From NCBI GenBank assembly GCA_016714225.1, contig JADJNS010000009.1, positions 248,001-312,000 on the forward strand: a stretch of DNA of 64,000 bases. The letters are read 5' to 3'. The notes beneath the pieces are model-generated. The model was given only the letters and a program-made list of their open reading frames with translations. It was not told the origin of the DNA and ran no database searches. Source of the stretch: Archangiaceae bacterium (GTDB lineage Bacteria; Myxococcota; Myxococcia; Myxococcales; Myxococcaceae). The position numbers were made by a program, and so were the translations under genes. Within the stretch, counting starts at the first letter, position 1; each line of letters begins with the position of its first letter. Shown here in pieces: positions 41,469 to 48,255 of this stretch.

Positions 41469-43322
41469 TCAGTACAGCGGGTGGGGAAACGTGTGGACCC
41501 CGGCGCGTGCCAGCGGCCAGTCGCGGTGAAGTCGCGGAGATCGCAGGTCCATCTCCTCGCGGCTGCGCGCCGCGTCGAGCAGCCCGGGGATGATCACCTT
41601 CACCGTCTCGAAGCCCGAGCGTCGGGCGGGAGCGTCGGTCAGCCGCACCGCCAGCCAGTCGAGGCCCGCCGCGCGCAGCTTCTCGCCCGTCGAGGCCACG
41701 GTAGCGGCGGCTCGCGACAGCGACTCGAAGGGCTGCCGTACCGGGCGACCTGCGCCCAGAAAGTCGTGCGCGTGCCGGTTGCGCGGGTCGAGGTAGCGCG
41801 CCAGCGCGGGCCAGAACTGCAGCTGCTTGCCGAGCGCGCGCACCGCGGCCGGGTCGAGCGGGTTCTTGAACGGCGCCGGCTGCAGCGCGAGCGAGAGGTA
41901 CTGGGCGCACGACAGGCCGAGGGCGTGCTCGAGCGCCGCCATCGGGTCGAAGCCGCCCGCGGGCACCAGCAGCGCACCGCCCTTCGGCCAGTGGCCGCGG
42001 CGCCGGGTGGCGGTGAGCCGCAGCAGCACCAGCGGCAGCGGCACGTCGAGCGTGAGGTGAAAGAGCTCGACCCTCAGGCCGGCGCGCTCGAGGTAGCGCG
42101 CGCGCCCGCGCACCGTGGCGCTGGGCGCTCGGGGCCAGGCGAGCTCGGCCAGCGCGCGGCGGCGGTACCAGCTGATCATGAACGCGTCGCGCACCAGCAG
42201 CTCGACCGTGGCGTGGAGCACCGCCCGCGGCAGCGTCAGGTGCGAGGCGGCGCCGGTGTAGAACGGCTGGCGGTGCAGCGCGTGCGGCAGGGCGCGCGCG
42301 GGCACGCCCACCGCCACGCTCTCGAAGGGCACCAGCCGCGGCGTGCCGTCGTGCAGGCTCAGCGCGTGGTTGAACGGGCGCACCCGTCGCGCGTCGGCCG
42401 CTTTCGCCCACGAGTAGAGCTGGTGCAGCGGCACGGCGCGGCGCTCGGCGCTGGCGCGCGCCCAGACGTCGGGTCGCGCGCCGCGCACGGCCAGCCGCTC
42501 GACCCCTTCGCTGGTGGCGAGCAGCGCGCAGCGCGGCCCGGAGCTGTAGAGCCCGCCGAGGGTCGAAGACGAGAACGCGGCGCCCTGCAGCTCGCGGTGC
42601 AGGTGCACGCTGCCCCACGCGAACGGCTGATTCATCGGGTACTGGCCGCGCGGCGGGTCGACGCGGTGCAGCTCGAGTGGGCCCAGCTCGGGGTCGCGCA
42701 GCGCGCGGTGCGCTGCGGGCTCGGCGCGGCGGGGCGGCGCGCGCAGCGCCTGGGCGATGGCGCGCGCGGTGCGCGGCTCGGCGCAGCGCCGGCAGTCGGG
42801 GTGCTCGAGCAGGGCGAGCCGCGCCACCGGCAGCGCCTCGCCCACGCGCAGCACCTCGCCCGGGCGCAGCGGCGCCTCGGCCAGCGCCAGCGCCAGCTCG
42901 GCGCGCAGCGGGGGGAGCAGCGGTGCGGCCAGCGCGGCCTGGCTCGGCCGGGCGGCCAGGCGCAGGCGCAGGCAGTCGCGGCACGGGGTGGCCTTCGCCA
43001 GCGTCGCCCAGACCCGCCCGTGGCTCGACATCATCACGACCTGCGCCGCCGCGGCCCGGCGCGCCGGCGCGCTGCTTCGCAGCACCCGGTGCTCGAGCAG
43101 CGCCGCCACCAACGCCCTGGCCTCGCGCCCCAGGCGCGCCGCCGCCGCCGCCTCGAGCTGTGGCCGCGTGGCGCCCCTTCGCGCGCGGGTGAGCACCTGC
43201 ACACACGCAGCGGCGGTGTCGTCTTCGAGGTTCAGCTCGACGCCGGTGGCGGGGCGGCGCAGCACCAGCCCATGGGGGCTTCGGCTCAGCAGCCAGCCTT
43301 CGAACGGCAGCAGCGCATTCAC
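41469..43322 (-). CDS. YcaO-domain protein with N-terminal zinc-binding CxxC pairs
   Basis: A 617-residue protein from GTG 43322. Residues about 1-85 (FEGWLLSRSPHGLVLRR and following helices) look like a winged-helix recognition domain. Residues about 85-190 hold two CxxC pairs, CRDC near 114 and CRRC near 175, as in the zinc tetrad of azoline-forming cyclodehydratase partners. From about 230 the YcaO fold is seen: GAASHLTLPRAVLHATVELL and VRDAFMISWYRR near 372-390 (the E-x-x-x-R-D segment of the ATP site), FHLTLDVPLPLVLLRLTA and AGGFDPMAALEHALGLS. The C-terminus ends HTFPHPLY, similar to the Pro-rich tail of these enzymes. YcaO proteins use ATP to activate backbone amides to azolines, thioamides or amidines. 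The second Glu/Gln helix looks altered (GLSCAQ). The small peptide is encoded 170 bp downstream. Confidence 0.7.
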   Translation of the reverse strand: MNALLPFEGWLLSRSPHGLVLRRPATGVELNLEDDTAAACVQVLTRARRGATRPQLEAAAAARLGREARALVAALLEHRVLRSSAPARRAAAAQVVMMSSHGRVWATLAKATPCRDCLRLRLAARPSQAALAAPLLPPLRAELALALAEAPLRPGEVLRVGEALPVARLALLEHPDCRRCAEPRTARAIAQALRAPPRRAEPAAHRALRDPELGPLELHRVDPPRGQYPMNQPFAWGSVHLHRELQGAAFSSSTLGGLYSSGPRCALLATSEGVERLAVRGARPDVWARASAERRAVPLHQLYSWAKAADARRVRPFNHALSLHDGTPRLVPFESVAVGVPARALPHALHRQPFYTGAASHLTLPRAVLHATVELLVRDAFMISWYRRRALAELAWPRAPSATVRGRARYLERAGLRVELFHLTLDVPLPLVLLRLTATRRRGHWPKGGALLVPAGGFDPMAALEHALGLSCAQYLSLALQPAPFKNPLDPAAVRALGKQLQFWPALARYLDPRNRHAHDFLGAGRPVRQPFESLSRAAATVASTGEKLRAAGLDWLAVRLTDAPARRSGFETVKVIIPGLLDAARSREEMDLRSPRLHRDWPLARAGVHTFPHPLY

Positions 43323-43362
43323 CGGCCCCCGACGCTAACCGAATTGGGTAGCCTCTCGGGTC

Positions 43363-43764
43363 ATGACGAACAAGGAGCTGTTCACCCGAATCACCGACGA
43401 GGTGATGAACCGGGGAAACCGCGGGCTGTTCGACGAGCTGGTTTCACCGCAGCTCATCACCATCTTCACCGACTCGGAGAAGCAGCGCACCGCCGCCGCG
43501 CTGTGGAGCGAGTGGATCGCGCCGGCCCGGGCGGCCTTCCCCGATCTGAAGGTGAAGGTGGAAGACACGGTGAGCGAAGGCGAGCTCACCGCGGTTCGCT
43601 GGAGCGCCACCGGCACCCACCTGGGGCCGCTGTTCGGCCGCGCTCCCACCGAGAAGCGCATCAACACCTTCGGCCTGCACTTCGGTCGCGTGAAAGACGG
43701 CCGCATCACCGAGCTGTGGGTGAAGTTCAGCCGCCTGCAGATGCTCACCCAGCTGGGCTTTTGA
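43363..43764 (+). CDS. SnoaL/NTF2-like protein (1)
   Basis: A 133-residue single-domain protein. ITDEVMNRGNRGLFDELVS starts the NTF2-like helix pair, and FPDLKVKVEDTVSEGELTAVRW followed by GTHLGPLFGR and GLHFGRVKDGRITELWVKF are the strands of SnoaL-type polyketide cyclase-like proteins. Members are cyclases, isomerases or binding proteins; the reaction cannot be told. It starts 40 bp from the divergent YcaO gene, and its stop overlaps the next NTF2-like frame. Confidence 0.85.
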   Translation: MTNKELFTRITDEVMNRGNRGLFDELVSPQLITIFTDSEKQRTAAALWSEWIAPARAAFPDLKVKVEDTVSEGELTAVRWSATGTHLGPLFGRAPTEKRINTFGLHFGRVKDGRITELWVKFSRLQMLTQLGF

Positions 43765-44186
43765 AAAAGGAGACCCCACGTGACCCCGAAGAGACGAAAG
43801 ACACGTACTGGAAGGCGATCGACGGCATCTTCAACAAGGGCAGCGCCGAGGCCGCCGAGCGGCACCTCAAAGAGACCTACTTCACCCACTGGAACGAGAG
43901 CCGCGGCCGCGACAACGTGAAGGCCATCGCGCAGTCGCTGCTCAAGACCTTTCCCGACCTCGAGTACTCGTGCGAGCACGTCATCACCGAGGGCGACCTG
44001 GTGTTCGCGATTCTGCGCCTTACGGGCACCGACAAGGGCGGCTTCATGGGGCGCCCGCCCACCGGCCGCCGCATCGACATGACCGAGCTGCACATCGTGC
44101 GCTTCGACCCGAAAGACGGGCGCTACATCGAGGGCTGGCCGTGCTTCGACGGCCTCGAGCTCTCGCGTCAGCTCTGGCCGAAGTGA
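43761..44186 (+). CDS. SnoaL/NTF2-like protein (2), probable frameshift at its 5' end
   Basis: About 130-141 residues, related to the upstream gene: YWKAIDGIFNKGSAEAAERHL, SLLKTFPDLEYSCEHVI and VFAILRLTGTDKGGFMGRPP. The open frame can start only at TTG 43761, on top of the previous stop. A better start is GTG 43780, with AAGGAG 7 nt upstream (43767-43772), but it is in another frame. Adding one C to the CCCC run at 43784-43787 makes GTG read MTPEETKDTYWKAIDG, a normal start for the family. The gene is therefore probably GTG-started with a missing base. Its stop overlaps the following cytochrome start (GTGA). Confidence 0.75.
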   Translation: MKKETPRDPEETKDTYWKAIDGIFNKGSAEAAERHLKETYFTHWNESRGRDNVKAIAQSLLKTFPDLEYSCEHVITEGDLVFAILRLTGTDKGGFMGRPPTGRRIDMTELHIVRFDPKDGRYIEGWPCFDGLELSRQLWPK

Positions 44187-45163
44187 GCTTCGTCGCCCTC
44201 GCGCTGGCCGGTGCGGCGGCGGCTGCTCCCCCGGCGTGGCCTCCGGCGCTGCTCTCGCAGACCGGGCTGTACGCCGACGCGCGCACGCTCGCCGTGGCGC
44301 CGGCGCTGTGGCGCTACAGCCCGCAGTACCCGCTGTGGTCCGACGGAGCGAGCAAGCGCCGCTGGGTCTCGTTGCCTTCAGGGAAGACCATCGACGCTGC
44401 CGACCCCGACGCGTGGGTCTTCCCCGTCGGCACCCGCTTCTGGAAGGAGTTCTCGTTCGCCGGCCGCAAGGTCGAGACGCGCTTCCTCGAGAAGCAGGCC
44501 AAAGGCCGCTGGGCCTACGCCACCTACGCGTGGAACGCCGCCCAGACCGACGCCGAGCGGGTGGGCGAGGGCGGCGCGCGCGAGGTGGTCGAGCTTGCCC
44601 CCGGGGTGAAGCACGATCTGCCTTCGCTCGCCGACTGCCGGGCCTGCCACGAGGGCAACGGCCGCGACGCGGTGCTCGGCTTCGGGGCGCTGCAGCTCTC
44701 TGGCGCGCGCGACCCCAACGCGCCCCACGCCGAGCCCTTCGAGCCGGGCATGGTCGACCTGGGCGTGCTGCTGCGCGAGCGCCGCCTCGGCCACGCGCCG
44801 CACGAGTGGGCGGTGAAGTCGCCGGTCATCTCGGCGGCGGGCCCCGAAGAGCGCGCCGCCCTCGGCTACCTGCACGGCAACTGCTGGGGCTGCCACAACG
44901 CGCGCGACCCGGTGGCCTCGCTGGGGCTGCGCTTCGACGTGCCGGTGGCGGGCGCCCGGCCCGGGCTGCGCGAAGCGCTCGAGCAGAAGAGCCGCTTCCA
45001 GACGCCCGGGCTGCCGCCGGGCCAGAGCACCCGCGCCCAGGCGCTGCGCTTTCGCCTGGGCTCTCGCCACCCGTCGCAGCAGATGCCGCCGCTGGCGACG
45101 AAACTCGTCGATGAGCCGGCGCTCGCCTTGCTAAAAACCTGGCTCGCCGCACCCGTCCCCTGA
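44183..45163 (+). CDS. SO2930-family diheme c-type cytochrome
   Basis: A 326-residue exported cytochrome. GTG 44183 gives a signal peptide (FVALALAGAAAAAPPAW). The conserved ALWRYSPQYPLWSDGASKRRW block marks the SO2930 family. Haem sites are CRACH near residue 153 and CWGCH near 235. The end has GSRHPSQQMPPLATKLVD. It is a distant paralogue of the lipoprotein cytochrome at 16489-17541. It overlaps the NTF2-like gene by 4 bp and is followed 18 bp later by a second cytochrome, forming a four-gene plus-strand operon. Confidence 0.85.
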   Translation: MSFVALALAGAAAAAPPAWPPALLSQTGLYADARTLAVAPALWRYSPQYPLWSDGASKRRWVSLPSGKTIDAADPDAWVFPVGTRFWKEFSFAGRKVETRFLEKQAKGRWAYATYAWNAAQTDAERVGEGGAREVVELAPGVKHDLPSLADCRACHEGNGRDAVLGFGALQLSGARDPNAPHAEPFEPGMVDLGVLLRERRLGHAPHEWAVKSPVISAAGPEERAALGYLHGNCWGCHNARDPVASLGLRFDVPVAGARPGLREALEQKSRFQTPGLPPGQSTRAQALRFRLGSRHPSQQMPPLATKLVDEPALALLKTWLAAPVP

Positions 45164-45181
45164 AGACAACCCGGAGGCTTC

Positions 45182-45757
45182 TTGAGACCTGCTTCGCTGG
45201 CCCTCGCCGTCTCGTGCTGTGCCGCGCTGCTCGCCGTGCCCTCGCTCGCCGCCGAGGCGAAGAAGAAGGTCGACCCCAAGAGAGAGAAGCAGGTGAAGCG
45301 CGGCGAGTACCTGGTCAACGGCATCGGCTGCGGCCTGTGTCACACCCCCAAGAAGATGGGCCCCAACGGGCCCGAGTACGACAACAGCCGGCTCTTGATG
45401 GGCCAGCCCGCCGAGCCGGCGGTGCCGGCGCCCCCGAAGCTTGCCCCCTCACCGTGGATGGCGGCGGTCACCGCCGACATGACCGCCTGGGCCGGGCCGT
45501 GGGGAGTCAGCTTCTCGCGCAACCTCACGCCCGACAAAGAGACCGGCCTGGGCGAGTGGTCCGAGCAGAACTTCATCGACACCATGCGCACCGGCAAGCG
45601 CATGGGCAAGGGCCGCGCGCTGCTCCCGCCCATGCCGTGGGACTCGTTCATGTACCTGAACGACGACGACCTGAAGGCCATCTTCGCCTACCTGCAGTCG
45701 ATACCCGCCCTGAAGAACCCGGTGCCCGAGCCCGTGCCGCCCGCGCCGGCGAAGTGA
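45182..45757 (+). CDS. small monoheme c-type cytochrome
   Basis: A 191-residue exported cytochrome. TTG 45182 is supported by GGAGG at 45173-45177 with a 4-nt spacer. The signal peptide is LALAVSCCAALLAVPSLAA. One haem site is visible, CGLCH near residue 52, after GEYLVNGIG. A C-terminal helix LKAIFAYLQSIPALKNP is typical of class I cytochrome c domains, and GKGRALLPPMPW may hold the axial Met. Probably passes electrons to or from the diheme protein encoded just upstream. Its stop is 4 bp from the convergent ABC transporter stop. Confidence 0.85.
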   Translation: MRPASLALAVSCCAALLAVPSLAAEAKKKVDPKREKQVKRGEYLVNGIGCGLCHTPKKMGPNGPEYDNSRLLMGQPAEPAVPAPPKLAPSPWMAAVTADMTAWAGPWGVSFSRNLTPDKETGLGEWSEQNFIDTMRTGKRMGKGRALLPPMPWDSFMYLNDDDLKAIFAYLQSIPALKNPVPEPVPPAPAK

Positions 45758-45761
45758 CCCT

Positions 45762-47366
45762 TCAGCCGCTCACCAGCTGCCCCGACTCGAGCTTGATGAC
45801 GCGGTCGGCGCGGTCGAAGAACCGGTCGTCGTGGGTGATGACCAGCACCGTCTTCCCCCGCTGCTTCAGCGCGGGGAGAATCTGGTCGTAGAAGACGCGC
45901 TTGAACGTCGGGTCCTGGTCGGCCGCCCACTCGTCGAACACGTAGAACGGCCGGTCTTCGAGGTACGCGGTGAGCAGCGCCAGCCGCTTCTTCTGGCCGG
46001 TCGACAGGTCGGTGGTCGACAGCCGCCCCTCGCTCACCCTCACCTTGTGGTTGAGCTGCAGCTCGGTGAGGTGGCGCTCGGCCTCGACCTGCTGCTCGGG
46101 TGAGCTCAACCCCAGCAGGCTCTCGAACACGAAGCAGTCGGCGAACACCGCCGAGAACAGCTGCCGGTACGCGTCGCGGTTGCCGTCGACCACGTCGTCG
46201 CCGCCCAGCCGAATGGTGCCCGCGCTCGGCGCGTAGAGGCCCACCAGCAGCTTGGCCAGGGTGGTCTTGCCGCTGCCGTTGCCGCCCACCAGGTACACCA
46301 GCTCGCCGCGGCGCAAGGTGAGGTCGATGGGCCCCAGGGTGAAGGTGCTGTTCTCTTTCTCGCGGTGGTACTCGGTGGTGATGCCGCGCAGCTCGAGCGC
46401 GGCCCACTCGCCGCCCAGCCCGCTCGCTGCAGGCGGCGGGGCCCCGCCCGCCGGCAACAGCTCGTGCTCTTCGAGGGTGCGCACCGCGGCGTTGCCCAGG
46501 TTCACGTCGGCGAGCGAGGCCATGATCGCCTCGCTGGGCAGCTGCATGTAGAGCACGGTGAGCGCGAAGGCGGTCAGCACCCGGGGCTCCATCGCCCCCA
46601 GGGTGGGCAGCGCGAAGAGCATCAGCGCGATGATGACGAAGAAGAAGGTGCGGCCGGCGCTGAAGGCCAGGTGGTACACGCCGAGCGTCAGCAGGTTCTT
46701 CTTGCGCAGCGTGGCGGCGGCGGGCCCCAGGTCTTGCGCGAGAAACGCGTCGAGGCGGGCGCGGTGCATCATCAGCTCCTTCAGCCCCGCGGTCATCGAG
46801 CGAAAGGCCTTGTAGAGCGACTGCTGCGCGGCGCGGGCTTCGCGAAAGAACGTCAGCGCCTGGCTGATCGGCGCCCGGTACACCAGCACCGCCGCCACGA
46901 ACAGCGCGAAGGTCGCCACCGCCATCGGCACCGACAGCCAGGCCAGATAGCCGAAGCAGGCGAGCAGAATGGCGGCGTTGATCAGCATCGCCGGCACGTG
47001 CACCAGCGCGGTCGAGACCACGTGAATGTCGTCGATGAGAATGTGCAAGATGCGCCACGAGCCGAGCTCTTCGAGCTTGCGGTAGGGGGTGGCCAAGAGC
47101 CGCGCCGCCCACGCGGTGCGCAGCCCGTAGACCGCCTGCTGGTGCACGCTGAGCAGCGCGAAGCTGGCGCCGGCCCGCGAGAGCAGGGTGGCCACCGCCA
47201 GCACGCCGAAGCGCTGGGCGTCGGCGGCCGAGAGCTCGCCGCGCGCCAGCGTCGAGGTCACCACCACGATCATCGCCGGAGTGCAGGCGCCGGCCACCAG
47301 CCCACCCACCACCCCGAGCAGCAGCTTCGGCCACGAGGTGCGCAAGAGCAGCACGAGCAGGCTCAC
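45762..47366 (-). CDS. cyclic-peptide-export-type ABC transporter (fused membrane and ATPase)
   Basis: A 534-residue half-transporter. GTG 47366 overlaps the stop of the methyltransferase gene (GTGA). Residues about 5-290 contain six hydrophobic helices (LVAGACTPAMIVVVTSTL, AAILLACFGYLAWLS, FFFVIIALMLFALP). The ATPase has GGNGSGKTTLAKLL near 359 (Walker A), LSTGQKKRLALL near 455 (signature) and FYVFDEWAADQD near 477 (Walker B, with the Asp-Gln pair typical of PvdE/SyrD-like exporters). The family exports siderophores and cyclic peptides. It could export the modified product of the YcaO locus 2-4 kb away, but this is inference. Confidence 0.85.
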   Translation of the reverse strand: MSLLVLLLRTSWPKLLLGVVGGLVAGACTPAMIVVVTSTLARGELSAADAQRFGVLAVATLLSRAGASFALLSVHQQAVYGLRTAWAARLLATPYRKLEELGSWRILHILIDDIHVVSTALVHVPAMLINAAILLACFGYLAWLSVPMAVATFALFVAAVLVYRAPISQALTFFREARAAQQSLYKAFRSMTAGLKELMMHRARLDAFLAQDLGPAAATLRKKNLLTLGVYHLAFSAGRTFFFVIIALMLFALPTLGAMEPRVLTAFALTVLYMQLPSEAIMASLADVNLGNAAVRTLEEHELLPAGGAPPPAASGLGGEWAALELRGITTEYHREKENSTFTLGPIDLTLRRGELVYLVGGNGSGKTTLAKLLVGLYAPSAGTIRLGGDDVVDGNRDAYRQLFSAVFADCFVFESLLGLSSPEQQVEAERHLTELQLNHKVRVSEGRLSTTDLSTGQKKRLALLTAYLEDRPFYVFDEWAADQDPTFKRVFYDQILPALKQRGKTVLVITHDDRFFDRADRVIKLESGQLVSG

Positions 47367-48127
47367 CGGCGCTCAGCCACCATCGAGAGGGGCTGGGCCA
47401 CGCCGCGCCCGTTGGGCTCGAAGCGCTTGCCGGTGTAGCCCTGGTACAGCTCGAGCACCGCGAAGCCGGCGCGCTCGAGCAGCGCCACCAGCTCGGTCAG
47501 CGAGTAGGTGCGGAACTCGACCGACTTCTCGCCGCGGCCGTCGGGGCCCCACCACCAGAAGTCGAGGCGGGTGCGGCCGGCGAGCGCGTCGAACACCGCC
47601 TGGTGCTGAAACAGCGTGCCGTCGTCGAGGCGGAGCGCGAGCGACGCGCCCTCGGCGGCCCGAACCGCCGCCATGTCGCGGTGCATGGTCTCGAGCAGAA
47701 AGCGGCCACCCGGTCGCAGCGCGGCGTGCACGGTGCGCAAGATGTCGAGGTCTTCGGCCTCGGTGAGGAAGCCCAGCGAGGTGAAGACGTTGAACGCCGC
47801 GTCGAAGCCGCTCTCGCTCAAGGGGCCGCGCAGGTCGTGCACCCGGTACGCGAGCTGCGCGGGGCCCAGCTCGCCGCGCTCTGCCTGAGCGACCTCGATG
47901 AGCGGCGCTGAGGCGTCGACCCCGAGCACCCGGGCGCCGGCGAGCGCGACGCGTCGCGAGAGCCGGCCGTACCCGCACGGGGCGTCGAGCACCCGGGCCC
48001 CGGGGGCAAGCTGCAGCATCTTCCACAGCGCCTCGACCTCGGCCGCGTCGCGCTCGGGCGTGTGGCGGATTCTCGCCCACATGCGCCGGTACTCGGCGTC
48101 GAAGCTGCCGGCAGAATCGGCGGCCAT
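47363..48127 (-). CDS. class I SAM-dependent methyltransferase
   Basis: A 254-residue methyltransferase. ATG 48127 is followed by a helical start (FDAEYRRMWARI), then motif I VLDAPCGYGRLSRRVAL near residue 53, VLGVDASAPLIEVA (motif post-I Asp), FNVFTSLGFL (motif II region) and LRPGGRFLLETMH. These are the Rossmann-type SAM-binding features. It is coupled to the exporter gene by a 4-bp overlap, a common pairing for tailoring and secretion of a small molecule. Acceptor unknown. Confidence 0.85.
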   Translation of the reverse strand: MAADSAGSFDAEYRRMWARIRHTPERDAAEVEALWKMLQLAPGARVLDAPCGYGRLSRRVALAGARVLGVDASAPLIEVAQAERGELGPAQLAYRVHDLRGPLSESGFDAAFNVFTSLGFLTEAEDLDILRTVHAALRPGGRFLLETMHRDMAAVRAAEGASLALRLDDGTLFQHQAVFDALAGRTRLDFWWWGPDGRGEKSVEFRTYSLTELVALLERAGFAVLELYQGYTGKRFEPNGRGVAQPLSMVAERR

Positions 48128-48255
48128 TCGCTTGAGGCGAACTCTACACCTGCGCCGCGAGCGCGCGAGGAACTGATCTCGTGCGACATCGACCGACAAG
48201 GCCGTGCTGATCGGCTGATCAACGCGCCGCCAGCGATGCGCACATTGCTGCGCCC

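Noticed and set aside
41348..41593. Small plus-strand open frames around the peptide promoter
   Set aside because: No ribosome binding site, Arg/Ser-rich translations, and they run into the antisense of the YcaO gene.
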